A stretch of 56,267 nucleotides of DNA from Paenibacillus sp. VTT E-133291 (GCF_002264395.1 NZ_NFVA01000044.1:1-56267); one strand, 5' to 3'. Shown: positions 8,178 through 16,883, counted from the first letter of the stretch. Notes: generated from the letters alone by a model not told the origin. Program-made: numbers and translations.

Positions 8178-8314
8178 GTCTTTTCGCCTATATTCTCAGA
8201 TTGTTCACAATTTTAAGCATTTTCCGTCACTGCTGCCGATTGCGACCTCGTTAGCTTTGCCATGGGCGTAGAACATTATGTTCTGCCCCCTCAGGATATA
8301 CTTTCTTATAACGC

Positions 8315-8352
8315 GCAAAAAAGGCTTCCCCCTAAACCACAGGGAAAAGCCT
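8315..8352 (-). terminator. Terminator of fhs
   Basis: The stem AGGCTTTTCCCT / AGGGGGAAGCCT (minus strand), with a short loop and a following TTTTTTGCG, lies 16 nt after the fhs stop codon. Confidence 0.9.
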
Positions 8353-8367
8353 GATCATAAAATAAAT

Positions 8368-10002
8368 CTACACCAAACCGTGAATTACGCCATCCTCATC
8401 CATCCATAGTGCCTCAGCAGCAGGCTTAGCCGGTAGACCTGGCATCGTAACAATATTGCCCGTAATCACTACAGCAAACCCTGCACCGAGCGAAAGGGTA
8501 ATATCACGGATACCTACCGTGAATCCTTCTGGAGCGCCAAGAAGTCTAGGCTGATCTGAGAAGGAATAAGGGGTCTTCGCCATACATACTTGAAGATTAT
8601 TTAACCCAAGGCGCTCAATCACCGCTAGACTGCGTTTAGCCGCAGGGGAAAAGTTAACCTCCGCACCACGGTAAATTTCACGAACAATCTTGGTGATTTT
8701 GGAAGAGATGTTGAGTTCATTCTCATACAGAGGAGCAAAACGTTCAGTATCTCTCTGGTCCAGAAGTTTCTTTAGTTCCGAAGCCAACTCTTGTCCGCCC
8801 GCACTACCTTCTGCCCACACCTTGGATATTGCCGCAGGAACGTTCAATCGTCGACAAGCTTCCACAACGTCATTAATCTCTTCTGGGCTATCCCCTTCAA
8901 AATGATTAATAGCAACAAGAACAGGTACTCCAAATTTGCCGAGGTTCTCTACATGGCGCTCCAAATTAGACAATCCAGAGCGCAGCGCCGTCCGGTTCTC
9001 GGTTTGGAGCTCATTCTTAGGTACACCACCGTTATATTTCAAGGATTTCACCGTCACGACAAGCACTGCCGCTGAAGGGGTTAGACCCGCTTGCCGGCAT
9101 TTGATATCCATGAATTTCTCTGCACCAAGATCCGCTCCGAAGCCTGCTTCTGTAACAACAACATCTCCCAGCTTGAGTGCATATCGAGTACCGATAACAC
9201 TACTGCAGCCATGGGCGATATTCGCAAATGGACCACCGTGTACAATAACAGGAGTGCCCTCCAGGGTCTGCACCAGATTAGGCTTAACTGCTTCCTTCAG
9301 CAGCGCTGTCATCGCTTCAACTGCCCCTATTTGCTCGGCCGTTACAGGCTGTCCTTCTTGGTCATATCCAATCAAAATACGGTTCAGACGCTTTTTGAGA
9401 TCACTCAGATTATCACATAGGCATAATACAGCCATAATCTCAGAAGCTGTTGTAATCTGAAATCCACTTTCCCGCACAGCTCCATTTCCATCTCCGAGTC
9501 CTGTCACGATATTCCGCAGACTACGATCATTCATATCCATCACGCGTTTCCAAACGATACGCTGCGGATCAAGACCCAGCTCATTACCTTGGAAGATATG
9601 ATTGTCAATCATCGCAGACAATAAGTTATGTGCAGAAGTCACCGCATGAATATCACCCGTAAAGTGCAAATTAATCTCATCTGCCGGAATGATCTGTGAC
9701 TTGCCGCCGCCCGTGGCACCACCTTTCATGCCTAAGCATGGTCCGAGGGATGGTTCACGCAAGGCAGCCACTGTTTTTACTCCTGCTGCGTTCAATGCCT
9801 GTGCCAGCCCAATGGTTGTTAAGGTCTTCCCTTCGCCCGCAGGGGTTGGATTCACCGCAGTGACCAATACCAGCTTGCCATCTGGTTTGTTCTTCATGTC
9901 TTCCCATAAGGACGGTGATAGTTTACTTTTATATTTGCCGTATAGTTCCAGATGCTCTTCGTCAATTCCCGCTTGTGCTGCTACCTCTGTAATTAACTTC
10001 AT
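8368..10002 (-). CDS. fhs: Formate--tetrahydrofolate ligase
   Basis: A 544-aa enzyme (family about 555 aa) that joins formate to tetrahydrofolate with ATP, giving 10-formyl-THF for purine and formyl-Met synthesis. The ATP-binding loop PTPAGEGKT is at residues 52-60. Further signatures are EPSLGPCLGMKGGATGGG, INLHFTGDIHAV and the C-terminal ITGNIVTMPGLPAKPAAE. The frame is open to 10047. I chose the ATG at 10002 because AGGAGGG precedes it by 12 nt and homologues align from there. A TTGTGA half-site lies upstream but has no clear second half. With the formate channel two genes downstream it suggests a small formate-handling neighbourhood. Confidence 0.95.
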   Translation of the reverse strand: MKLITEVAAQAGIDEEHLELYGKYKSKLSPSLWEDMKNKPDGKLVLVTAVNPTPAGEGKTLTTIGLAQALNAAGVKTVAALREPSLGPCLGMKGGATGGGKSQIIPADEINLHFTGDIHAVTSAHNLLSAMIDNHIFQGNELGLDPQRIVWKRVMDMNDRSLRNIVTGLGDGNGAVRESGFQITTASEIMAVLCLCDNLSDLKKRLNRILIGYDQEGQPVTAEQIGAVEAMTALLKEAVKPNLVQTLEGTPVIVHGGPFANIAHGCSSVIGTRYALKLGDVVVTEAGFGADLGAEKFMDIKCRQAGLTPSAAVLVVTVKSLKYNGGVPKNELQTENRTALRSGLSNLERHVENLGKFGVPVLVAINHFEGDSPEEINDVVEACRRLNVPAAISKVWAEGSAGGQELASELKKLLDQRDTERFAPLYENELNISSKITKIVREIYRGAEVNFSPAAKRSLAVIERLGLNNLQVCMAKTPYSFSDQPRLLGAPEGFTVGIRDITLSLGAGFAVVITGNIVTMPGLPAKPAAEALWMDEDGVIHGLV

Positions 10003-10164
10003 GCTCGTATTGAACCCTCCTGCCGTTATTATCCTGCTGTATTCCACGCTTTATGCATATTTTGCATGGGCATTACATTCTCTTCAAAGGATACATGGTC
10101 TCTGTAAAGCGTCAAGTATAATTTATCACAACAAAATTTAAGGCGCCTATTCTATATTCCTATG

Positions 10165-10216
10165 TAAAAAAAGAAAATCCCGTCGAAGCTCGGCCAAAGA
10201 CCGAGATCGAAGGGAT
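10165..10216 (-). terminator. Terminator of the glutathione peroxidase gene
   Basis: The arms 10177-10193 and 10201-10216 form a long, slightly imperfect stem, followed on the minus strand by TTTTCTTTTTTTAC. It lies 36 nt after the stop codon. Confidence 0.9.
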
Positions 10217-10252
10217 ACTTGTAAAAGAACAATTCATCAGTCCCTAAATAAT

Positions 10253-10729
10253 CTACAATAAGGACTCAATCTGTTCTGACATCGTTTCTGGTGATTCCTT
10301 AGGCTCAACCCGAGCGACAACACGGCCGCTACGATCTATAAGGAACTTCGTGAAATTCCAGCTAATGTCGCTGCTGTCTCCAGCACCGGGTTGCTGCTCT
10401 TTTAAATAATTAAAAAGAGGGCTGGCGTCCGGTCCATTCACATCCACTTTGGCAAACACAGGAAATGTAACGCCATAATTAATCTGACAGAATTCTTCTG
10501 CCTCTTCACTTGTACCCGGCTCCTGACCCGCAAATTGGTTACAGGGGAATCCTAATACTACAAGTCCCTGATCCCCATACTGCTCGTACAGCTTTTGGAG
10601 ATCTCCATACTGCGGTGTAAGCCCACATTTGCTCGCCGTATTGGCAATCAGCAGCACCTTACCTTCATACTCCGTGAATGACGCTTCTTTACCCGAAGGC
10701 GTAACACCGGAAAAATTGTAGATCGACAT
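10253..10729 (-). CDS. Glutathione peroxidase family thiol peroxidase
   Basis: A 158-aa cytosolic peroxidase of the GPx/BsaA family. The peroxidatic residue is a cysteine, not selenocysteine: NTASKCGLTPQY, Cys35. The catalytic Gln lies in FPCNQFAGQEPG (Gln69), and Trp/Asn lie in SWNFTKFLID. Cys81 in EEFCQINYG is at the position of the resolving cysteine of thioredoxin-dependent members, so thioredoxin rather than glutathione is the probable reductant. The ATG at 10729 follows AAGGGG by 7 nt, and the in-frame ATG at 10750 lacks a site. It is transcribed alone. Confidence 0.92.
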   Translation of the reverse strand: MSIYNFSGVTPSGKEASFTEYEGKVLLIANTASKCGLTPQYGDLQKLYEQYGDQGLVVLGFPCNQFAGQEPGTSEEAEEFCQINYGVTFPVFAKVDVNGPDASPLFNYLKEQQPGAGDSSDISWNFTKFLIDRSGRVVARVEPKESPETMSEQIESLL

Positions 10730-10825
10730 CGTTATTCCCCTTCCTTCCATGTACTTAGACTACACTACGTATCTTACCCGAACTGTAATAGAATGCAACT
10801 TATCGAAACTCTCTAACCACAAAGA

Positions 10826-10862
10826 AAGAAAAAAGCAGCCCTATATATTGCTTAGGACTGCT
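10826..10862 (-). terminator. Terminator of the VanY-like gene
   Basis: The stem AGCAGTCCT / AGGGCTGCT (minus strand) is followed by TTTTTTCTTTC, just beyond the stop codon at 10876. Confidence 0.88.
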
Positions 10863-10875
10863 CTCTATGATTCTG

Positions 10876-11745
10876 TTATTTGGATACCGGTACAACATCA
10901 TAATATTCTTCCAGTGTAATATCTTTATCCACGATATAAGTAGCTATATCCTTGCCTACATAACGGATATGCCAAGGCTCATACTTATATCCTGTAATGT
11001 CCTGCTTACCTTCTGGATAGCGGATGATAAAACCATATTCCGCTACATGCTGTGCCAGCCACTCCGCTTCCTTCGTCCCACCGAAACAGCTCTCCGCAGC
11101 ACATTTTCCATCACTTCCTGAGACATCGATAGCAAGTCCTGTCTGATGCTCACTGTAGCCCGGTACGGCACTGTATGTACGGGCCATTTCTTCTCCGTCT
11201 TTCTCTACATAACGATTATACAGTGTCGTCTGGGTTTTCTGAGAACGGTAAGCTGAGACACCAGCCAAATAAATTCCGTCGTCCTCCGCACCTGCGAACA
11301 TTTTCTCTAAAGCTTTGGCAGCTTCACTGCGCATCATACGTTTTTCAATTTTCTCTTTAAATGTAAACCGTACATCCGGGTAGACGAGATCGGCTGGTTT
11401 ATAATTATCAGGCAGTCCATACTCCTTATTTACCATCACAGCTATGCTGTCAGGCCCTTTAAAAGAATCATCAGTGCTATTTCCCTTGCCGTTACTATCC
11501 GGTTCAGACGGATCAGAGGGATCCGTTGTATTAGATGGATTAGCTACCACTGGGTCTGTTATGCCCTCTTCAGTGCTATTACCATCTTCACCAGGCTTAG
11601 CTTGAAGATCATCCTGCACATTTATATTGGAACCGCTACTATTTGAAGCAGAAGGAGAAGGCGTCGTATACTTCCCAATCCCCCACCCAACAGCAATAAC
11701 GACAATTAATAAGACTAATATTTTTAATTTTTTAGACATCTGCAA
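10876..11745 (-). CDS. Membrane-anchored D-Ala-D-Ala carboxypeptidase (VanY/M15B family)
   Basis: A 289-aa peptidase that would trim the terminal D-Ala from cell-wall stem peptides outside the membrane. An N-terminal anchor (about residues 7-25) is followed by an acidic, Ser/Asn/Pro-rich linker (30-95) and the M15B domain. The zinc ligands are His200 and Asp207 in SEHQTGLAIDV and His259 in EPWHIRYVG; Glu256 is the catalytic base. There is no lipobox cysteine. GGAGG lies 6 nt before the TTG at 11745 and 12 nt before the ATG at 11739, so the TTG start is favoured. No vanX/vanS-type neighbours exist, so this is a housekeeping carboxypeptidase rather than a resistance gene. Confidence 0.88.
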   Translation of the reverse strand: MQMSKKLKILVLLIVVIAVGWGIGKYTTPSPSASNSSGSNINVQDDLQAKPGEDGNSTEEGITDPVVANPSNTTDPSDPSEPDSNGKGNSTDDSFKGPDSIAVMVNKEYGLPDNYKPADLVYPDVRFTFKEKIEKRMMRSEAAKALEKMFAGAEDDGIYLAGVSAYRSQKTQTTLYNRYVEKDGEEMARTYSAVPGYSEHQTGLAIDVSGSDGKCAAESCFGGTKEAEWLAQHVAEYGFIIRYPEGKQDITGYKYEPWHIRYVGKDIATYIVDKDITLEEYYDVVPVSK

Positions 11746-11855
11746 GTTCTTCCTCCTCGAAGTCGAAACACTATATTTATCTATTAGACAGGCTTTCCTT
11801 CAAAAATGTTACACTAAGATCCTTTTTTAGACAAATATCGCTCAAATCTGCCCAC

Positions 11856-11908
11856 AAAATAAAGTTACCATAGGTGATTAGCTTGTCTGCTAACTTCCCT
11901 ATGGTAAC
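11856..11908 (-). terminator. Terminator of the DEAD-box helicase gene
   Basis: The outer stem GTTACCATAGG / CCTATGGTAAC (11864-11874 with 11898-11908) encloses a second short stem, and the minus strand continues TTTATTTTG. Confidence 0.88.
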
Positions 11909-11936
11909 AAGTTTTAGCTATGAAATTCCACTTACT

Positions 11937-13748
11937 TTATCTGGATGTGCCTCTGCCGCCGCTTTTAAAGCCGCCGGAGCTGCCACGTCCACCGCGTGAG
12001 GAGCCAGAGTTTCCGCCGTTGCGGCCACCTTTACCAGCGCCACCCTTGGCACCACCGTAACCGCCTTTGCTACCTTTTCCACCTTTACCGCCGCCTCTAG
12101 ACGGGCTTGCACCGTAGCCGCTGCCTAAGCCGCCTCGTGGCGTGCCTCCAACGTAGGCACCACCGTCTGCACCTCTGGCTACGTTCTCGCTGTAGCCAGT
12201 GCTTGGTCCGCCCTTGCGGTTCGCAACGCGCGAACCAGTGCTAGGTGCTGCCGCGTTGCCGCTGGCGGGCGCCTCGCCTCTGGAGGCGAAGGCGCCATAG
12301 CCGCCGCCTACTCGCACTACGCCGGCAGCCTTGCCGCCGCCCTTTGGAGCGGCAGCGTCATAACCGCTGCCGCCACGCTTGCCAGCCGCCGCATCCGAAC
12401 GGCCGCCGCGGCGACCTTCTGCAGGCGCACCCCAGCCGCCTGCTTCCTTACCGCGGCCGCGGCCACCTTGCCGCGCTCCGCCTTCGCCGCGCGGAGCTCC
12501 GCCGCGGCCAGAGCCGCCGGTCTTTGGTCCGCGGCCCGTACGCGCTGCCTCAGCACCACCGCTTTGACGACCGCCGTGGCGTCCGCCGCCTTGTACTGCA
12601 ACGAATTCGCCAACGCCGAATTCATCCTTGTCGTAACGGCGACGATCCAGGCGCTGCGATATGCCGTGCTCAATCAAATCTAGTCCATCTTGCTCACGTG
12701 GAGAAGTGAACGTGATTGCAAGCCCTTTACCTCCGGCACGGCCTGTCCGGCCGATCCGGTGAATATAGCTATCCACATCAAGTGGCATATCGTAGTTAAA
12801 GATATGGGTGATACCTTCGACATCCAGCCCCCGAGCCGCTACATCTGTAGCTACAAGAAGCTGCAGCTTCGCATCACGGAATCTCTTCATTACACCTTCA
12901 CGTTTACCTTGAGACAAATCGCCGTGCAGCTCATCACAATCATAACCTGCTGCTTGGAGTGCTTCGTTCAGCTTGGACACCCGACGTTTAGTCCGGCAGA
13001 AAATAATAGCCAAGTAAGGACGATCCCGTTCAATCAATGCTTTGAGTGCCTCTTCTTTATTACGATCTGAGACTTCTACGACTTGCTGTTTGATATTATC
13101 CAGCGGAATCGGAGAACCACTCTTAATAATGATATCCAGAGGCTCTTTCATGTAATTAGCTGCGAGACGTTTAATCGGATCTGGCATCGTCGCAGAGAAC
13201 AACATCGTTTGACGGCGATAAGGAACAGCCGTAATAATGGTCTCTACATCCTCCAAGAATCCCATATGCAGCATTTGATCCGCTTCGTCCAGAACGAGCA
13301 TCTTAACGCCACTAAGATCGAGCGTCTCCCGGCGCATATGATCTAGCAGTCTACCCGGTGTACCGATAATAAGATGTCTGCCGCCTTCGAGCTTACGCAG
13401 CTGCTTCTCAACATCCTGACCACCATAAACGGCCAGGATTTTGATATCCGTATGACGCGCCAGCTTTCGTGCCTCTTCTGTAATCTGCAAAGCGAGCTCA
13501 CGAGTTGGAGCCATAATTAGCGCCTGCGGATAAGCTCGCTCCGTGTGGATCTTGTCCATAATTGGCAGCAAGAAAGCTAATGTCTTCCCTGTACCTGTCT
13601 TCGCTCTTGCAATTACATCCAGACCCTGCACCAATGGCGGTATTGCTTCCTGTTGCACTGGTGTAGGCTTAACGATGCCTTGACCTTGAAGCAATGTACA
13701 CAGTAATTCTGAAACACCTAATTCTTTAAATCCCGGCAAATTCTCCAC
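11937..13748 (-). CDS. DEAD-box RNA helicase with a very long RGG-rich tail
   Basis: A 603-aa ATP-dependent RNA helicase of the CshA/CsdA/DeaD type. The motifs are in order: Q motif PTPVQ (28-32), Walker A AKTGTGKT (49-56), PTRELA (81-86), TPGRL (130-134), DEAD (154-157), SAT (185-187), ATDVAARGLD and HRIGRTGRAG. The core ends near residue 385. About 215 residues of Gly/Arg/Ala/Ser low-complexity sequence with many RGG and GGR repeats follow, probably disordered and RNA-binding. The tail-coding DNA (11937-12600) is much richer in G+C than the core. The GTG start at 13748 has only a weak site; B. subtilis homologues begin at about the same place. The leader holds a possible attenuator (13868-14020). 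Confidence 0.93.
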   Translation of the reverse strand: MENLPGFKELGVSELLCTLLQGQGIVKPTPVQQEAIPPLVQGLDVIARAKTGTGKTLAFLLPIMDKIHTERAYPQALIMAPTRELALQITEEARKLARHTDIKILAVYGGQDVEKQLRKLEGGRHLIIGTPGRLLDHMRRETLDLSGVKMLVLDEADQMLHMGFLEDVETIITAVPYRRQTMLFSATMPDPIKRLAANYMKEPLDIIIKSGSPIPLDNIKQQVVEVSDRNKEEALKALIERDRPYLAIIFCRTKRRVSKLNEALQAAGYDCDELHGDLSQGKREGVMKRFRDAKLQLLVATDVAARGLDVEGITHIFNYDMPLDVDSYIHRIGRTGRAGGKGLAITFTSPREQDGLDLIEHGISQRLDRRRYDKDEFGVGEFVAVQGGGRHGGRQSGGAEAARTGRGPKTGGSGRGGAPRGEGGARQGGRGRGKEAGGWGAPAEGRRGGRSDAAAGKRGGSGYDAAAPKGGGKAAGVVRVGGGYGAFASRGEAPASGNAAAPSTGSRVANRKGGPSTGYSENVARGADGGAYVGGTPRGGLGSGYGASPSRGGGKGGKGSKGGYGGAKGGAGKGGRNGGNSGSSRGGRGSSGGFKSGGRGTSR

Positions 13749-13867
13749 CTCACTATTTTCTCAGTTAAATTTGATTACATCTCTTACTTAACTTCCGTCT
13801 TCCAAAGCCCTATTCAGGCAGCCCCTACCCGACTGTCCTTTTGGGGGCGTATGCTTCCGATTCAGCT

Positions 13868-14020
13868 ATATTCAAACAAAAGCGGAAGAACCCCGTCACC
13901 GGCATTCTTCCGTCCCATGTATCCCTTGACCCGTTAAAAGAGTGCGGTCAAAGTTCGGTTTCTGGGCAGCAGCGATCCACCGGACGTTTAGACGGCACTC
14001 CATTTGCGTTCCATTCCACT
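13868..14020 (-). promoter_or_regulatory. Structured leader / possible attenuator upstream of the helicase gene
   Basis: In the 385-nt gap upstream of the helicase, the minus strand shows CGGAAGAA (13912-13905) pairing with TTCTTCCG (13890-13883), followed by CTTTTGTTTG, like an intrinsic terminator about 120 nt before the start codon. Further upstream GAGTGC and GCACTC can close a larger domain of about 60-70 nt. This suggests regulated read-through, which would suit a cold-induced helicase. No known riboswitch family was recognised. The small plus-strand frame here has no ribosome binding site and was not called. Confidence 0.4.
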
Positions 14021-14133
14021 TTATACAATAGAAGTAAAGTTAAGCTTAGAAAGTTATCTTTTATATTGTACTTGATAGAACGGCATTTGTGTGAAACTGC
14101 AGAATAATAATTATTCTATCCTGTAGTTGTAGG

Positions 14134-15801
14134 TTAGAACCTTCCTGATTTAAAAATCGCAAAGATCAACCATAAGAACATCAGAAGCGCTACTACGCCG
14201 CCAATCTCCACTGTAGGGAAATTCCATAACACTGAAGGCTGACCGCGCATTGCAGTGCCAATAATGAGTCCAACCATGATGATACTGAACGCAAGCATCA
14301 CAATACTAAACGCTAAGCGGTTCCCAACCCGGTCCAGCTTTCGCTCTAAATTCTTTATCTCAGGTGCCACTACCTCCACCTTTATTTTCCCCTTACTAAT
14401 TAGCGCGGATAACTGCCTTGCCTGCCCAGGAAGCTCTAGAAGACTCTCCGTTAAATCGGCTACGCCTCCAAGGAGCTTGCGCTGCAATCGGGGACCACTA
14501 AATCGCTGCTTCACAAGTTCCCGTCCAAAAGGCTCTGCCATCTCTAAAATGCTAATCGTTGGATCCAAGTTGCTAATGACACCCTCAAGCGTCAGCATCG
14601 TCTTACCAAGCATCGTTAGATCCGGCGGAAGGACTAATTGATGCTTGCGAGCAATGCCAAACAAATCATTTAGCGCTTTACCTATGCTCATCTTACTAAA
14701 CGGAACATCATAATACTCTTCGCGAAGTCGATCCATATCAGTATGCAACGCCGTTCGATCAGCATCCTCAGGGATGACTCCGAGACGCAAAATTGCCCGG
14801 ACCATCGCATCCGTATTCTTGCGCATTAGTGCGATGACAAGCGCAGACAGCTGCTCTTTCATCTCTTCGTTCAGCCTACCTATCATGCCAAAATCAATCA
14901 AAGCCAGCTTCCCATCAGCCATTCGTATAACATTCCCTGGATGCGGATCCGCATGAAAAAAGCCATGAATGAAGATTTGCCTTAGCATCATTTCCACGAG
15001 CTGCTGAGCGATAACCTTAAGCTTAACTCCGTTACTCAATAACTCATCGCGACGACTCAGCGTAATCCCTACCACATATTCCATCGTCAGCACCCGTGCT
15101 GACGTGTAGTCCCAATAGATATCCGGGATGTATACTCCGTCATAATCCATCTGTTGAGCAATTTTCTCTGCATTGCGGCCTTCTTGGCCGTAATCCAGCT
15201 CGCCAAGCAGAGATTTCGAGAATTCCTCTACCATACGGGACAACTGATATTGCCTTGCCCAGCCTAGCTGCTTCTCAGCAAGAGCACTTAGATCTTTAAG
15301 AATTTCCAAATCTCTACTCATCGTTCGCAGTATGCCAGGGCGCTGAACTTTAACAGCCACCACCTGCCCACTATGAAGAACAGCTCTATGCACTTGACCG
15401 ATCGACGCAGCCGCAAGGGGAGTATCCTCAAAGGAATTAAAGATTTCATCCATCCGTTGATCGAGTTCATGCTCCACAATCGTGCGCACGCGCTCCACAG
15501 GGAACGGGGGGACATTATCCTGTAGTTTTACCAATTCTTGAATAATAGAATCAGGCAGCAGATCCGAACGGGTACTGGCGAGTTGTCCAAGCTTAATAAA
15601 GGTTGGACCCAAATCCTCCAATACGAGCCGAATCCGCTCCCCGAGCGTAAGACTTGTATGAGCTTCTTGCGTTACAAGACGGCGTGGAAGGGATAATAAA
15701 TGATAGAGCCCCAGCTCCTCCACCATATAGCCAAAACCATGGTGCATAAGCGCCATGGCAATGGACCGGTATCGTCCGGCATGTCTAATACGTACTGCCA
15801 T
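14134..15801 (-). CDS. ABC1/UbiB family atypical kinase
   Basis: A 555-aa UbiB/ADCK-type protein kinase-like enzyme. The family hallmark KxGQ is KLGQ at residues 70-73 within FIKLGQLASTRSDLLP. The Ala-rich nucleotide loop PLAAASIGQVHRA (128-140), the lysine in VAVKVQRPG, GFFHADPHPGNV and LIDFGMIG are all present. Two C-terminal transmembrane helices (about 498-550) anchor it. UbiB proteins support quinone or isoprenoid lipid metabolism; in a menaquinone-using Firmicute the exact role is not settled. The ATG at 15801 directly abuts the stop codon of the phasin-like gene (TAAATG), so the two are probably translationally coupled. Confidence 0.92.
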   Translation of the reverse strand: MAVRIRHAGRYRSIAMALMHHGFGYMVEELGLYHLLSLPRRLVTQEAHTSLTLGERIRLVLEDLGPTFIKLGQLASTRSDLLPDSIIQELVKLQDNVPPFPVERVRTIVEHELDQRMDEIFNSFEDTPLAAASIGQVHRAVLHSGQVVAVKVQRPGILRTMSRDLEILKDLSALAEKQLGWARQYQLSRMVEEFSKSLLGELDYGQEGRNAEKIAQQMDYDGVYIPDIYWDYTSARVLTMEYVVGITLSRRDELLSNGVKLKVIAQQLVEMMLRQIFIHGFFHADPHPGNVIRMADGKLALIDFGMIGRLNEEMKEQLSALVIALMRKNTDAMVRAILRLGVIPEDADRTALHTDMDRLREEYYDVPFSKMSIGKALNDLFGIARKHQLVLPPDLTMLGKTMLTLEGVISNLDPTISILEMAEPFGRELVKQRFSGPRLQRKLLGGVADLTESLLELPGQARQLSALISKGKIKVEVVAPEIKNLERKLDRVGNRLAFSIVMLAFSIIMVGLIIGTAMRGQPSVLWNFPTVEIGGVVALLMFLWLIFAIFKSGRF

Positions 15802-16149
15802 TTAGTCCGTACGCGTTTCCGCCGATGTTCCTTCTAGATGGGAAATGCCCTCCAGCTCGGCCAATCGACGCTCCAATACAGCAATTCGGCCTTCCAGCTC
15901 ATCAATATCACTTTGTGCAGGAACCTTCATTTCCTTTAACACGCGTTGTACTTGTTCTTGTACAACAGACTTGAGCATACCTCGCTCTTCTTCACCGCGT
16001 TCAATCAGACGGTCAACTAGGGCCTTAGACTCCGAAGGAGCAAGCTCCCCACGCTTCACTAGTTCCTCAACAACCTTTTCTACTTTTTCCTTACTAACAA
16101 TGGTGAGGCCCACTCCTAAAGAGATCGCTTTTTTAAACAAATCACTCAT
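15802..16149 (-). CDS. Phasin-like coiled-coil protein
   Basis: A 115-aa protein with a short hydrophobic N-terminal helix (MSDLFKKAISLGVGLTIVSK) and then a highly charged helical segment with a coiled coil at about residues 70-105 (IDELEGRIAVLERRLAELEG). It resembles the phasin / PHA granule-associated family that often stands before ubiB in Firmicutes. GGGAGGA lies 6 nt before the ATG at 16149; the frame extends to 16212 without a site. It is the first gene of a two-gene operon with ubiB. A partner or lipid-surface role for UbiB is plausible but inferred only from the gene pairing. Confidence 0.8.
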   Translation of the reverse strand: MSDLFKKAISLGVGLTIVSKEKVEKVVEELVKRGELAPSESKALVDRLIERGEEERGMLKSVVQEQVQRVLKEMKVPAQSDIDELEGRIAVLERRLAELEGISHLEGTSAETRTD

Positions 16150-16200
16150 AGTACTTCCTCCCAAAGATTCCGTTTCGTTACAAACGGAGTTGATGATTAA

Positions 16201-16228
16201 AGTATACCTCACTGTGTGCGTATTTCAA
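16201..16228 (-). promoter_or_regulatory. Putative sigma-A promoter of the phasin-ubiB operon
   Basis: On the minus strand TTGAAA (16228-16223) and TATACT (16206-16201) are 16 nt apart, about 50 nt before the phasin start. Confidence 0.55.
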
Positions 16229-16244
16229 AAAAATGCGATATCAC

Positions 16245-16883
16245 TCAGTTGCTTACCGGAATGCGTGCAGCCCAAGTAGCTGCCTGCAAGATCAGTTTAC
16301 GCAGTGCTGGATGGCGGAAGGATGGCTCATGATGCCCAGGCATAAGGAATACTACTCGTCCTAAACCATAGCTGTGGCACCATGCAGCTGGAAGCCATTG
16401 CCCCTCCGATTCATACTGAAGAAGAATAGTCCGATCTGTGAACGGATCAAATTCGAAATGATAAGGCTCTTCATCCAGCTGGAAGTCTTCAACGCCCTCA
16501 GTAATGTCATGCTCCAGCACCTTAAAATTCATTGGCTCGTAAGCGGTGTGACCATTAAAGCGGCCCCCGATCAGCTGAGCTAATTCGTTACGCTTCGTCA
16601 ATGAAGCACCTGTATGAAGAACAATTAGTCCTCCACCACCGCTCACGTAGCTGAGTAGGCCAGCGGTTTGCTGAGGAGATACCGTTTCATTCCATAATTC
16701 ATTGTAGGCAATGCATAAGTCATAACTTCCCAAATGCTCAATGCGCATCATTTTTTTATTTTCTGAACACTGAACGGTTAATAAATCATTTAAGATCTCG
16801 CTAATTTGTTGGTCCACTCCTTGAAGTGGATGGAAACGGGGATGGGTATAATCACCAAGTAACAGACATTTTCTTTTGTCCAT
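16245..16883 (-). CDS. ThuA-like domain protein
   Basis: A 212-aa protein of the ThuA family, a glutamine-amidotransferase-like fold linked to trehalose or sugar metabolism but of uncertain activity. Family features are the opening LLLGDYTHPRFHP, YDLCIAYNELWN, the GGGGLIVLHTGAS turn after a strand, the stretch YEPMNFKVLEHDITEGVEDFQLDEEPYHF, and the ending PAAWCHSYGLGRVVFLMPGHH. AAGGAGGAGG precedes the ATG at 16883. It probably has its own promoter and is separated from the phasin gene by 95 nt. Many ThuA genes sit beside Gfo/Idh/MocA dehydrogenases; here none is adjacent. Confidence 0.82.
   Translation of the reverse strand: MDKRKCLLLGDYTHPRFHPLQGVDQQISEILNDLLTVQCSENKKMMRIEHLGSYDLCIAYNELWNETVSPQQTAGLLSYVSGGGGLIVLHTGASLTKRNELAQLIGGRFNGHTAYEPMNFKVLEHDITEGVEDFQLDEEPYHFEFDPFTDRTILLQYESEGQWLPAAWCHSYGLGRVVFLMPGHHEPSFRHPALRKLILQAATWAARIPVSN

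Noticed and set aside
8272..8286. AGAACATTATGTTCT palindrome resembling a LexA box
   Set aside because: The Gram-positive LexA site has GAAC-N4-GTTC; here the spacer is 5 nt, and it lies between fhs and nox terminators rather than in a promoter.
8368..10047. Longer fhs start at 10047
   Set aside because: The in-frame ATG at 10002 has AGGAGGG at reasonable spacing, and the extra 15 residues do not resemble homologues.
10876..11745. Vancomycin resistance locus because of the VanY-type enzyme
   Set aside because: No vanH, vanA, vanX or vanRS genes are near; stand-alone VanY-like carboxypeptidases are common housekeeping enzymes.
12245..12709. Arg/Ala-rich plus-strand frames opposite the helicase tail
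   Set aside because: They are mirror frames of GC-rich RGG-coding repeats, with no start signals.
13841..14107. Plus-strand open frame of 88 codons opposite the helicase leader
   Set aside because: No ribosome binding site and no protein-like composition; the region is better explained as a structured leader on the minus strand.
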